Notes under the pieces: model-generated
Seen by the model: only the letters and a program-made list of their open reading frames with translations
The model's database searches: none
Told to the model about the DNA's origin: nothing
Position numbers and translations under genes: made by a program
Assembly (NCBI RefSeq): GCF_012910785.2
Contig: NZ_WTVH02000010.1
Coordinates: forward strand, 1,240,001-1,304,000
DNA from: Aromatoleum buckelii
Lineage (GTDB): Bacteria; Pseudomonadota; Gammaproteobacteria; Burkholderiales; Rhodocyclaceae
Length of the DNA: 64,000 nucleotides
Direction: 5' to 3'
Shown: positions 1 to 10,437 of the stretch, piece after piece
How the letters are laid out: every line of letters begins with the position of its first letter
How positions within the stretch are numbered: the first letter of the stretch is position 1

Positions 1-509
1 CGGGCCGGCGAGAAACCGTCGAGAAAGAACGCGTCGGCATGGCATTCGAGCTGCGGCAGCAGTTCGCGTGCGTCGCCGAGCAGCAGCGTCAGCACGACGC
101 GGCCGCCATCCAGATGCAGGCGGTGCATGCCGGGTGTCAGCGCCGGCCAGTTGTCCGCCAGTTCGGCGGCCAGCGGCGCGAGCTCGGGCCAGCGCGCGTG
201 CAAGGTCGCGAGGTCTTCCCGCGTGAAGGGATGGCGTTCGACCGAGACGAAATGCAGGCGCTCGCAGCGCTTTGGATCGGCTCGCCACGCTTCCCAGGTC
301 GCGAGAAAGTTCAGCCCGAAACCGAAGCCGGTTTCGAGGATCGTGAAGTGCTCGCGCCCCTGCCAGCGCTCGGGCAGGCCGTTGCCGGCGATGAAGACGA
401 AACGCGCCTGTTCGAGCCCGCCGCCGCGCGGGTGATAGACGTCGCCGAAGGCCGCGGAGCAGGGCGTGCCGTCGTCGGTGAAAGCCAGGCGGGCGGGATC
501 GATGGGCAC
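1..509 (-). CDS. mnmC: MnmC, tRNA mnm5s2U biosynthesis bifunctional protein (N-terminal part, cut by window edge)
   Basis: Reading the minus strand from a GTG at 509 gives an uninterrupted frame to position 1 that I recognise as the N-terminal methyltransferase part of MnmC. It opens [16 protein letters not shown], continues with [18 protein letters not shown] and the SAM-binding segment [15 protein letters not shown], and ends near AFFLDGFSP, where the catalytic region begins. MnmC finishes 5-methylaminomethyl-2-thiouridine at the tRNA wobble base. Its N-terminal domain methylates and its C-terminal FAD domain, outside this window, removes the carboxymethyl group. The gene follows lysS on the same strand with about 70 bases between. 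The GTG start is the first plausible one before the conserved sequence; an alternative upstream start is not excluded. The family assignment is secure. Confidence 0.88.
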   Translation of the reverse strand, partial: MPIDPARLAFTDDGTPCSAAFGDVYHPRGGGLEQARFVFIAGNGLPERWQGREHFTILETGFGFGLNFLATWEAWRADPKRCERLHFVSVERHPFTREDLATLHARWPELAPLAAELADNWPALTPGMHRLHLDGGRVVLTLLLGDARELLPQLECHADAFFLDGFSPA

Positions 510-532
510 GGGTACAGACTCGGAAACGACAA

Positions 533-548
533 GGCGCCTTGCGGCGCC
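533..548 (-). terminator. Possible terminator hairpin between lysS and mnmC
   Basis: A perfect six-base GC stem (GGCGCC on both sides, four-base loop) lies just after the lysS stop on the minus strand and is followed by a short T-containing stretch (TTGTCGTTT). It may attenuate transcription between lysS and mnmC. The T-tract is weak, so this is tentative. Confidence 0.3.
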
Positions 549-577
549 CGGATTGGGGTGTGACGGACCGGCCGGGA

Positions 578-2086
578 TCACTCCGAGCGCATCTGCGGGA
601 ACAGGATCACGTCGCGGATGCTCGGGCTGTCGGTCAAGAGCATCACGAGGCGGTCGATGCCGATGCCGCAGCCGCCGGTCGGCGGCAGGCCGTATTCGAG
701 CGCGCGAATGTAGTCGGCGTCGTAGAACATCGCCTCCTCGTCGCCGGCTTCCTTCGCCTTGACCTGCTCGAGGAAGCGCGCCGCCTGGTCTTCCGGGTCG
801 TTCAGCTCGGAGAAGCCGTTGGCGATCTCGCGGCCGACGATGAAGAGCTCGAAACGTTCGGTGATCTCCGGGTTCGCGTCGTTGCGGCGCGCGAGCGGCG
901 ACACCTCGGCGGGGTAGTCGATGATGAACGTCGGCTCCCACAGCTCGGCTTCGGTGGTCTCCTCGAACAGCATCAGCTGCAGCGTGCCCAAGCCCGCGCC
1001 GTCGCGCAGCTTGGCCTTGAGGTCGATCAGCTTCGCGCGCAGCCAGGCTTCGTCGTTGAGCTGCGCGATCGAGAAGCCCGGGTGGTACTGGTGGATCGCC
1101 TCGACGATCGTCAGTCGCGCGAACGGTTTCGACAGGTCGAGCTCGCGGCCCTGGTAGACGAACACTTCGGTGCCGAGCGCCTCGCGCGCGGCTTGGCGCA
1201 GCAGGCCTTCGGTGAAGTTCATCAGGCTCTTGTAGTTCGCGTAGGCCTCGTAGAACTCCATCATCGTGAATTCGGGATTGTGGCGCGGGCTCAATCCTTC
1301 GTTGCGGAAGTTCCGGTTCACCTCGAAGACTTTCTCGAAGCCGCCGACGACGAGGCGCTTGAGGTACAGCTCCGGCGCGATGCGCAGGAAGAGTTCCATG
1401 TCGAGCGCGTTGTGGTGCGTCGTGAAGGGCTTGGCCGCGGCGCCGCCCGGGATCGGGTGCATCATCGGCGTCTCGACTTCGAGGAAGCCGTGGCTGACCA
1501 TGTAGTTGCGGATCGACTGCACCATGCGGCTGCGCGCGACGAACGTGAAGCGCGTCTGCTCGTTCATGATCAGGTCGACGTGGCGCTGGCGGTATTTCTG
1601 CTCGACGTCGGTCAGGCCGTGGAACTTGTCGGGGAGCGGGCGCAGGCTCTTCGTCAGCAGGCGGATTTCGGTGCATTTCACCGACAGCTCGCCGGTGCGC
1701 GTCTTGAACAGCGTGCCGACGGCACCGACGATGTCGCCGCTGTCCCAGCGCTTGAAGTCGGCATAGACGTCCTCGCCGACCGCGTCGCGCGTGACGTAGA
1801 GCTGGATCTGTCCGGAGAGATCCTGGATCGTGACGAAGCTCGCCTTGCCCATCACGCGCTTGAGCATGATGCGCCCGGCCACTTTCACTTCCACCGGCGT
1901 CGCGTCGAGCTCGTGCGACTCCTTTTCTCCGTAGATTTCATCGAGCTTGCCGGCGATGTTCTCGCGCGAGAAATCGTTCGGGAAGGCCCGGCCCCCGGCA
2001 CGCCAAGCGGCCAGCTTTTCGCGCCGCTCGGAAATGATGTGATTCTCGTCCTGCGAGGCGGCGGGAGTGTTGTTCTGGTCGCTCAT
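578..2086 (-). CDS. lysS: Lysyl-tRNA synthetase, class II
   Basis: A 502-residue class II lysyl-tRNA synthetase, which charges tRNA-Lys in the cytoplasm. An N-terminal OB-fold anticodon-binding domain spans roughly residues 60-160 ([18 protein letters not shown], then IQLYVTRD). The catalytic core follows: motif 2 reads FRNEG...[11 protein letters not shown] near residue 260, and motif 3 is [14 protein letters not shown] close to the C-terminus, where it should be. The start is the ATG at 2086 (MSDQNNTP), typical of the family. The reading frame is open 39 codons further upstream, but that extension has no family character. Many betaproteobacteria have prfB before lysS; here the upstream neighbour is instead a divergent chemotaxis receptor. 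Confidence 0.97.
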   Translation of the reverse strand: MSDQNNTPAASQDENHIISERREKLAAWRAGGRAFPNDFSRENIAGKLDEIYGEKESHELDATPVEVKVAGRIMLKRVMGKASFVTIQDLSGQIQLYVTRDAVGEDVYADFKRWDSGDIVGAVGTLFKTRTGELSVKCTEIRLLTKSLRPLPDKFHGLTDVEQKYRQRHVDLIMNEQTRFTFVARSRMVQSIRNYMVSHGFLEVETPMMHPIPGGAAAKPFTTHHNALDMELFLRIAPELYLKRLVVGGFEKVFEVNRNFRNEGLSPRHNPEFTMMEFYEAYANYKSLMNFTEGLLRQAAREALGTEVFVYQGRELDLSKPFARLTIVEAIHQYHPGFSIAQLNDEAWLRAKLIDLKAKLRDGAGLGTLQLMLFEETTEAELWEPTFIIDYPAEVSPLARRNDANPEITERFELFIVGREIANGFSELNDPEDQAARFLEQVKAKEAGDEEAMFYDADYIRALEYGLPPTGGCGIGIDRLVMLLTDSPSIRDVILFPQMRSE

Positions 2087-2275
2087 GAATCGGCAAGGGG
2101 CATAAAAGCGGTGATTGTGGCACGTGGAGGTGACACGGGCAAATTGGCGCCGGCGCGCCGCGTGCGTCGGCCGTGCCTCAGAGGCGCGAACCGGCGTCCG
2201 CATGGCGAAATAATTGCAGCCACGCGCGGCCCGGGCTCAAGTCGCAGGCCACGATGCCGTAAGGGCAAGCGGGCC

Positions 2276-4084
2276 ATGCAAACGGGAACTCCGATGTTTT
2301 CGCAATTATACGAATGGGTTGAAAAGACGTTCTGGAACTCGCTGACGAAGAAGCTGTGCAGTTTTCTCCTGCTTTTCTTCATCGACCTGTTGTACGTCGC
2401 CATCTACGTCCATCAGCAGAGCCAGGTCCGCGAGCTGCTGGCGGCGGGCGAGGTGGCGCAGGCGGCTGCGCAGAAGATCATCGCGTCGCTCGACGGCGGG
2501 CTGCACCTGATGATCGCGCTGACGGCGATCGCGCTGTGCGCCAATATCGGCCAGATCCTTTACCTCCGCCACCTCATCGTGCGGCCGGTGCGGGTCATCA
2601 CCGGGATTCTCAACGAGATCGCGCAGGGCGAAGGCGACTTCTCGCGCAGCCTGCCGCTGGCAACGCACGACGAACTGCGCCAGCTCGCGATGAGCTACAA
2701 CCGGTTCGCGGCGAAGATGCGCCACATCGTCAGCGAAATCCGCACCCGCAGCGTGAGCATCGCGCGCGACGCCGTCAGGGTCAGGACCCACGTCGAGAGT
2801 TCGGCGCAGGACGCGCAGACGCAAGGGACGATGACCGAAGTGGTGTTCGCCGCGAGCACGGAGTCGACCGCGGCGATCGAGAGCGTATCGGCGAGCGCAC
2901 AGAACATTTCGGCTTCGACGACGAAGAACCTCGAGATCGCGCGCGCTTCGCTGCACGAAATGCAGGATATCGCGGGGAAGATCAACGCGGTCAGCGAGAA
3001 AATCCTGCATTTCAATCACACCGTAGACGATCTGTCGGAGCGCTCCGAGAGCGTCAGGCAGATCGCTTCGTTGATCCGCGCGATCGCCGACCAGACGAAC
3101 CTCCTCGCCCTGAATGCGGCGATCGAAGCTGCGCGTGCCGGCGAAGCAGGGCGCGGCTTCGCGGTCGTCGCCGACGAAGTCAGGAAGCTCGCCGAAAGGG
3201 TGAATCGGGCCACCGAGGAGATCACCGACAACATCGACGGCATGATCGGCCGCGTCATGACGACGCGCGCGGAAAACGTCGTCATCAACGCGGACGTGCT
3301 GCAGGCGCGCGAAGTCGTCGGGAAATCCGCCGAGCATTTCGAGTTCATGGTCGGCGAATTCGAGACTACCGGCGAACAGCTGCAGCAGATCGCCACCGCG
3401 ATGGAGCAGCTGTCGGCGACGAACGGGCAGGTGCATCAAAACGTCACGACGATCCACGAGGCGTCGGGCGCGGTCGCGGCGAACATGGTGGAATCCGAAC
3501 AGTGCACGGTCGAGCTTTCACGGGCCACCGAAGCGGTGCAGGAGCTCGTGTCGCGGTTCCGCATCGGGGAAGGGGCGTTCGATCACGCGATGGACCAGAC
3601 GCGGGTCTTCCGCGACCGCATCCAGGCGCAACTCGACGAAATGGCGCGAGCGGGCATCGACATTTTCGACCGCCGCTACCAGCCGATCGCGAACACCCGG
3701 CCGCAGAAGTTCAAAGTGTCCTGGGGCGACGAGTACGGTCGCCGCTGCCAGCAGCTGCTCGAGGATTGCCTCGCGGCGATTCCGGGCTGCGTCGCTGCGG
3801 TCGCGGTGAACACCGACAGCTACCTCGCCGCCCACAACCTGAAATACTCGCGCCCGCTGACCGGCAAGCCGGACATCGATCTCGGCGGCAACCGCACGTG
3901 CCGGAAGTTCGACCGGCCAGCCGAGCTGCGCGCCGCGCGGAACACGGAAGCCGTGCTGCTGCAGACCTTCCTGCGCGATACCGGCGACATCCTGTGCGAC
4001 ATCGCGATGCCGGTCATGATCGCCGGGCGGCACTGGGGCAACGTGCGCGTCGGCGTGCCGGTGGAATCGCTGCTCGCGGCCTGA
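2276..4084 (+). CDS. Methyl-accepting chemotaxis protein with extra C-terminal sensory domain
   Basis: A chemoreceptor of about 602 residues. One membrane helix lies near residues 27-45 and a second near 78-100, with only ~32 residues between them, so there is no real periplasmic ligand domain. A HAMP domain follows (from [11 protein letters not shown]), then the methyl-accepting coiled coil with the conserved tip [20 protein letters not shown] near residue 270. Beyond it is a ~130-residue domain ([16 protein letters not shown] ... [16 protein letters not shown] ... [11 protein letters not shown] ... [10 protein letters not shown]). I know this as a cytoplasmic sensory extension on some proteobacterial MCPs. 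Signals are therefore probably sensed inside the cell or at the membrane. The frame stays open far upstream, but membrane topology fixes the start at ATG 2276 or 2294. Confidence 0.92.
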   Translation: MQTGTPMFSQLYEWVEKTFWNSLTKKLCSFLLLFFIDLLYVAIYVHQQSQVRELLAAGEVAQAAAQKIIASLDGGLHLMIALTAIALCANIGQILYLRHLIVRPVRVITGILNEIAQGEGDFSRSLPLATHDELRQLAMSYNRFAAKMRHIVSEIRTRSVSIARDAVRVRTHVESSAQDAQTQGTMTEVVFAASTESTAAIESVSASAQNISASTTKNLEIARASLHEMQDIAGKINAVSEKILHFNHTVDDLSERSESVRQIASLIRAIADQTNLLALNAAIEAARAGEAGRGFAVVADEVRKLAERVNRATEEITDNIDGMIGRVMTTRAENVVINADVLQAREVVGKSAEHFEFMVGEFETTGEQLQQIATAMEQLSATNGQVHQNVTTIHEASGAVAANMVESEQCTVELSRATEAVQELVSRFRIGEGAFDHAMDQTRVFRDRIQAQLDEMARAGIDIFDRRYQPIANTRPQKFKVSWGDEYGRRCQQLLEDCLAAIPGCVAAVAVNTDSYLAAHNLKYSRPLTGKPDIDLGGNRTCRKFDRPAELRAARNTEAVLLQTFLRDTGDILCDIAMPVMIAGRHWGNVRVGVPVESLLAA

Positions 4085-4108
4085 CCCGCCGCCGCCCCCG
4101 AGCGAGGA

Positions 4109-4375
4109 TCAGCGGCCCTGATTCTGCTCGGGAAGGACGATGTTGACTTCCAGGACTTCGTAGTTGTTCTGCTTGTCGAGATGCACCTTGATGTCGTCGG
4201 AATTGACCGAGACGTACTTCGAGATGACCTCGATCAGCTCCCGCTGCAGGGCCGGCAGGAAGTCCACTTTCGGCGCGCCGTCGCCGCGCTCGTGCGCGAT
4301 CAGCAGCGACAGGCGGTTCTTCGCGATCTCCGCGGTCTTCTTCTTCTCGCCGAAGAGGCGCGCAAGGAATGTCAT
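4109..4375 (-). CDS. minE: MinE, cell division topological specificity factor
   Basis: An 88-residue MinE. The N-terminal [20 protein letters not shown] includes the membrane-targeting and anti-MinCD helix, followed by [11 protein letters not shown] and the dimerisation domain ending in [10 protein letters not shown]. MinE stimulates MinD ATPase activity and drives pole-to-pole oscillation, which keeps the MinC division inhibitor away from midcell. The gene is last in minC-minD-minE and starts one base after the minD stop, so translation is probably coupled. Length and sequence are normal for betaproteobacteria. Confidence 0.97.
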   Translation of the reverse strand: MTFLARLFGEKKKTAEIAKNRLSLLIAHERGDGAPKVDFLPALQRELIEVISKYVSVNSDDIKVHLDKQNNYEVLEVNIVLPEQNQGR

Positions 4376-4376
4376 T

Positions 4377-5192
4377 TCACCTGCCTCCGAAAAGGCGCTT
4401 GATCAGCCCCGGCTTTTCGTAATTGACGAAGCGCAGCTCGCGTTCGTCGCCGAGGAAGCGGGCCACGACGTCGGAATAGGCTTCGGCGACGTCGCTGCCT
4501 TTCAGGTGGATCGCCGGCAAACCCTGGTTGGACGCCTGCAGCACCGATTCCGATTCGGGGATGACGCCGATCAGCGGCACCCGCAGCAGCTCCTGGACGT
4601 CCTTGTACGACAGCATTTCACCGTCGTCGACGCGCTTGGGCGAATAGCGCGTGACGAGCAGGTGCTCCTTGATCGGTTCGTCGCTTTCGGCGGCGCGGCG
4701 CGACTTCGACTGCAGGATGCCGAGGATGCGGTCCGAGTCGCGCACCGACGAGACTTCGGGGTTCGTCGTGATGATCGCCTCGTCGGCGAACGTCAATGCC
4801 AGCACGGCGCCGCGCTCGATGCCGGCCGGCGAATCGCAGACCACGTAGTCGAAGCCCATGTGCTCGAGTTCCTTCAGCACTTTCTCGACGCCTTCCTCGG
4901 TCAGCGCGTCCTTGTCGCGCGTCTGCGAGGCCGGCAGCACGAACAGGTTGTCGCAGTGCTTGTCCTTGATCAGCGCCTGGTTGAGCTTCGCCTCGCCGTT
5001 GATGACGTTGATGAGGTCATACACGACGCGGCGCTCGCAGCCCATGATCAGGTCGAGGTTGCGCAGGCCGACGTCGAAGTCGATGACCGCGGTCTTGAAG
5101 CCGCGCAGTGCGAGTCCGGAAGAAAATGCCGCGCTGGTGGTGGTCTTGCCCACGCCACCTTTGCCTGATGTCACGACGACGACTCGAGTCAC
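4377..5192 (-). CDS. minD: MinD, septum site-determining ATPase
   Basis: A 271-residue MinD of the ParA/Mrp ATPase family. The deviant Walker A motif [13 protein letters not shown] is at residues 11-23. Switch sequences include [14 protein letters not shown] and [11 protein letters not shown]. The C-terminal amphipathic membrane-targeting helix is visible as [12 protein letters not shown]. MinD binds the membrane when ATP-loaded and recruits MinC. The start is a GTG at 5192 preceded by a clear AAAGGG ribosome-binding site. It lies downstream of minC with a 36-base gap and directly before minE. Confidence 0.97.
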   Translation of the reverse strand: MTRVVVVTSGKGGVGKTTTSAAFSSGLALRGFKTAVIDFDVGLRNLDLIMGCERRVVYDLINVINGEAKLNQALIKDKHCDNLFVLPASQTRDKDALTEEGVEKVLKELEHMGFDYVVCDSPAGIERGAVLALTFADEAIITTNPEVSSVRDSDRILGILQSKSRRAAESDEPIKEHLLVTRYSPKRVDDGEMLSYKDVQELLRVPLIGVIPESESVLQASNQGLPAIHLKGSDVAEAYSDVVARFLGDERELRFVNYEKPGLIKRLFGGR

Positions 5193-5228
5193 GGTATACC
5201 CTTTTCTTTTCTTAAGATGGAGCCGCGC

Positions 5229-6006
5229 TCAATCGAGCTGCAGCGGTTCGATGCCAAGCTTGTAGTCGGATTCGCTCGCGAGCAGCCGGACGAGCGCGGC
5301 ACGCCCGGCGACCGCTTCCGGAATGCCTTGTTCGAAAGTGCGGAAAATGCCGGCGATCGAGACGATCTCCGGGCCGAAGTTGGTCGATACGATGCGCGCC
5401 GAAGGGTCACCCTGCGCGCCGGCGATCGCGCGCCCGCGCAGCGGGCCGTAGCAGTGGATGCTGCCGTCGGCGATGACTTCGGCGCCGTTGCTCATCCCGG
5501 CGAACAGTACCAGGTCGCCGCCGCGCGCATAGACCTGCTGGCCCGAGCGCAGCGGACGGTCGACGAACAGGGTCGCCGCCCGGGGCTCCGCGGCGGGAGG
5601 CGGGGGCGGACTGCGGTGCCGGAGCGGGTGCCGGGGCCGGGCGGGGTGCGGCGGCCGGCCCGTTCTGGCGGTCGCGCAGCTCGGCGCCGTCGAGGACCGC
5701 CAGCCCTGCCTGGCGCGCTGCCGCGGCGAGATCCGGCGGAAGGTTGCGCACGCCGACCGGCTGCAGCCGGTAGCGGCGCAGCAGGCTCATCAGCCCGGTC
5801 CAGTCGATGCGCGCGGGCAGGTCGGCGAGATCGGCAAAATCGAGCACCGCGGCATCGCCGCTGAAGAAATCCGGCATCCCGCCGAGCATCATGTGCAGCG
5901 CATCCGCGAGGCGGGCCGGTTCGGCTTCGCGCAGCACCGCGATGGTCGCGCCGAGGCTGGCGTTGCGAAACTCGATCGGGCGGATGGCAGGGGAGGACGC
6001 GGACAT
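5229..6006 (-). pseudogene. minC: minC, septum inhibitor, interrupted by a one-base frameshift in the linker
   Basis: The N-terminal domain is intact from ATG 6006 (MSASSPAIRPIEFRN ... [15 protein letters not shown]). The C-terminal domain is also intact but in another frame ([20 protein letters not shown] ... [15 protein letters not shown] ... stop at 5229). The frames part inside the Pro/Ala-rich linker near 5600-5612, where the plus strand has a run of five G at 5602-5606. Removing one base there gives a continuous ~258-residue MinC with a proline-rich linker. As written, translation runs out of frame to 5407 and loses the C-terminal beta-helix domain that dimerises and binds MinD. Because minD and minE are intact, a sequencing or assembly error is at least as likely as a true mutation. 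Confidence 0.85.
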
Positions 6007-6138
6007 GGGCGGGATGGGTGGCCGAAGGGGTCGCTGAAAGGCTGGGAGTCTACTGAGCGGCAGGGATTCGGGCAAGGCTGGCGGGATATGCCGGCAGCGC
6101 CCCGTGCAAAGCCTTCCGGCAGCCCGGAGAACCCCTCG

Positions 6139-7023
6139 TCAGTGCAGCGACGACGGCGGTGTGCCCGGTTCGGGATGCGAGGCGAAAAGGGCGTCGATCT
6201 CGGCGGGCTCGAAGCGGTAGTCGTGGTTCGACAGGTCGTCGCGCACGACCAGCTCGCCATGCTCCTCAATGATCCGCCTGACTTCCGCTTCGCCGAGGCT
6301 GCGCAGCATGCCGATGACCTTGTCGCGGTCGGCAGGCCAGTCGTGCGTCACCGGGCGGGCGTCGAACAGGCGGACGTTCTCTTCGGCGAACAGCCGCCCG
6401 AGCAGGGTTTCCGGCGCGAGCGTCAGCAGCTCGCCGGGCTGCACGGTCTGGGCCAGCAGGTGGGCGCGCGTCCAGCCGTCCTCGTCGCGCGCGTCGGCGC
6501 CGGGCAGCTTCTGCAGGAACAACGCGGCGGCCGCATCCTCGTTGCATGCGAGCCAGATGCCGGCGGGCTGCTGCTCGGACTGCATCAGGTAGTGTTCGAA
6601 CGTCGCCGCGATGCTGTCGCCTTCGAGCGGCACGAGGCTGCGGTAAGGCTGGTCGAGCGCGGGGATGTCGAGCGTGAGCTGCAGGATGCCGTCGCCGATC
6701 AGATCCTTCAGGCCGCCGTCCGCGGGAATGTCGCCGTCGATCGCGGCGAACGCGCGCAGGTTCAGCGTCTCGGTGCAGTCGACGACCAGCAGCTTGAGCG
6801 CCCGCTCGCCCTGGATCTGGAACGTCAGTCGCCCGGCCTGCTTCAGGTTCGCGGTGATCAGCGCCGACACGGCGCTCATTTCGCCGAGCAGGCGCGCCAC
6901 TTCGGCAGGGTAGTCGCGCCCTTCCTGCAGCGCTTTCCAGACGTCGTCGAGACGCACCACCGCGCCGCGGATGTCGAGGTCGTCGAGCAGGAAACCGCGG
7001 ACGTAGCTCGGATTGGAAGTCAT
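6139..7023 (-). CDS. hslO: Hsp33-family chaperone HslO lacking the redox-switch cysteines
   Basis: A 294-residue Hsp33-family protein with a recognisable N-terminal substrate-binding domain ([20 protein letters not shown] ... [16 protein letters not shown] ... [16 protein letters not shown]). Hsp33 normally ends in a zinc-binding switch with CxC and CxxC motifs. Here the aligned segments read [12 protein letters not shown] and [14 protein letters not shown], so all four cysteines are replaced (by W, A, D and S) with no insertion or frameshift. The flanking family residues ([13 protein letters not shown]) are kept. The protein cannot bind zinc or be switched on by disulfides in the usual way. 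The start ATG at 7023 was chosen by homology. It follows tex by 31 bases on the same strand. Confidence 0.9.
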   Translation of the reverse strand: MTSNPSYVRGFLLDDLDIRGAVVRLDDVWKALQEGRDYPAEVARLLGEMSAVSALITANLKQAGRLTFQIQGERALKLLVVDCTETLNLRAFAAIDGDIPADGGLKDLIGDGILQLTLDIPALDQPYRSLVPLEGDSIAATFEHYLMQSEQQPAGIWLACNEDAAAALFLQKLPGADARDEDGWTRAHLLAQTVQPGELLTLAPETLLGRLFAEENVRLFDARPVTHDWPADRDKVIGMLRSLGEAEVRRIIEEHGELVVRDDLSNHDYRFEPAEIDALFASHPEPGTPPSSLH

Positions 7024-7054
7024 GCAGAGATTCCTGTTGTTGCGCGTTGTCATT

Positions 7055-9406
<2,352 letters not shown>

Positions 9407-9526
9407 GAGGGAATCAATGGCCGAGAAGGCGGCAAGCGGCCGCCGGGCAAAGGACGCGATGGTGCAACAACCGGCCGCATCGCCGCAAGCGCCGCGGGGG
9501 CCCCCTGGCCGCGCCTGTTGCCGCCG

Positions 9527-10375
9527 TCACAGTGCGATCAGGGTTTGCCGCCCGTACCACTGCTCGCCGGCGTCGAGCTCGATCCGGCGGCGTGCGGCCG
9601 CGGCTTCGACGCACAGCATGTGCCGGAAGCCGTTGGCCGGCATGTCGGGCAGTTGGGCGCAGCGCTGTTCCCACGGGTTCCACACCACGACGTCCGGAAA
9701 GCCTTCGACGTTGATGCCGAGGCTGCGCCCGCCGTCGCGCAGCAGCAGCGGGCGCTGCACGTCGTGATAGACGCGGTCGGTCTCGGCTTCGACGACGAGC
9801 GCATCGCCGCTGTCGCGCTTGATCCGGTCGTTGTCGGCGGCGTCGCGGTATTCGTGGCCGTGCAGGCCTTCGAGACGGGCGTTCTCGACTTCGCCGACGC
9901 GCAGGTAGGTGTGCAGCGCGGCGGTGAACGCAAACGGCGCGTGGCCGGTGTTCCCGACTTCGAGCTCGACGCCGAGGCGATCGCCCTCGATGATCACCGT
10001 GATCTCGGCGGAGAAGCGCTGCGGCCACGCCGCGTAGCTCGCATCGTCTTCGCTCGTCGTCAGCGTCACCAGCGCGAAGTCGTCGCCGCTGCGCTGCTCG
10101 CCGACGGTCCACGGCCGCGTGCGCAGGAGGCCGTGCTTCGGCAGCCTGCCGAGCGCGGCGAACTGCGGAAAGCACACTGGAATGCCACCGCGGATCGGCG
10201 TGCTGCCGTCGTGGCGCGCCTGCGGACTGAGGTACAGCCACTCGCTGCCGCCGGCCGGGGTCCAGGACAGCACCTGGGCGCCGAACAGCGAGACGACCGC
10301 GTGCGCGCCGCCCGGCGTGCGCAGGACGAGCGCGGGTTGATCGTGGAAAGTGCGTGTTTCGATGGATGCGGGCAT
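9527..10375 (-). CDS. D-hexose-6-phosphate mutarotase (YeaD-like aldose 1-epimerase family)
   Basis: A 282-residue protein of the galactose mutarotase-like fold, YeaD branch. Typical motifs are HAVVSLFGAQVLSWTP, PIRGGIPVCFPQFAALG, KHGLLRTRPWTV, the catalytic-region segment ALHTYLRVG, and FPDVVVWNPWEQRCAQLPDMP near the end. The family interconverts alpha and beta anomers of hexose 6-phosphates in the cytoplasm. The start is the ATG at 10375 (MPASIETRTF); the frame is open further upstream, but that part overlaps the preceding acetyltransferase gene. It lies 62 bases behind that gene on the same strand. Confidence 0.9.
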   Translation of the reverse strand: MPASIETRTFHDQPALVLRTPGGAHAVVSLFGAQVLSWTPAGGSEWLYLSPQARHDGSTPIRGGIPVCFPQFAALGRLPKHGLLRTRPWTVGEQRSGDDFALVTLTTSEDDASYAAWPQRFSAEITVIIEGDRLGVELEVGNTGHAPFAFTAALHTYLRVGEVENARLEGLHGHEYRDAADNDRIKRDSGDALVVEAETDRVYHDVQRPLLLRDGGRSLGINVEGFPDVVVWNPWEQRCAQLPDMPANGFRHMLCVEAAAARRRIELDAGEQWYGRQTLIAL

Positions 10376-10437
10376 GAGCGGGGAAACTGGGATCGGTCGT
10401 GGGGGAGCAGCGTTTCGGGGCAGTCCTGGGGGGTCAG

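Noticed and set aside
539-2275. Long N-terminal extension (579 codons) of the chemoreceptor frame
   Set aside because: It lies antisense to lysS, has no family character, and the two membrane helices fix the real start near 2276.
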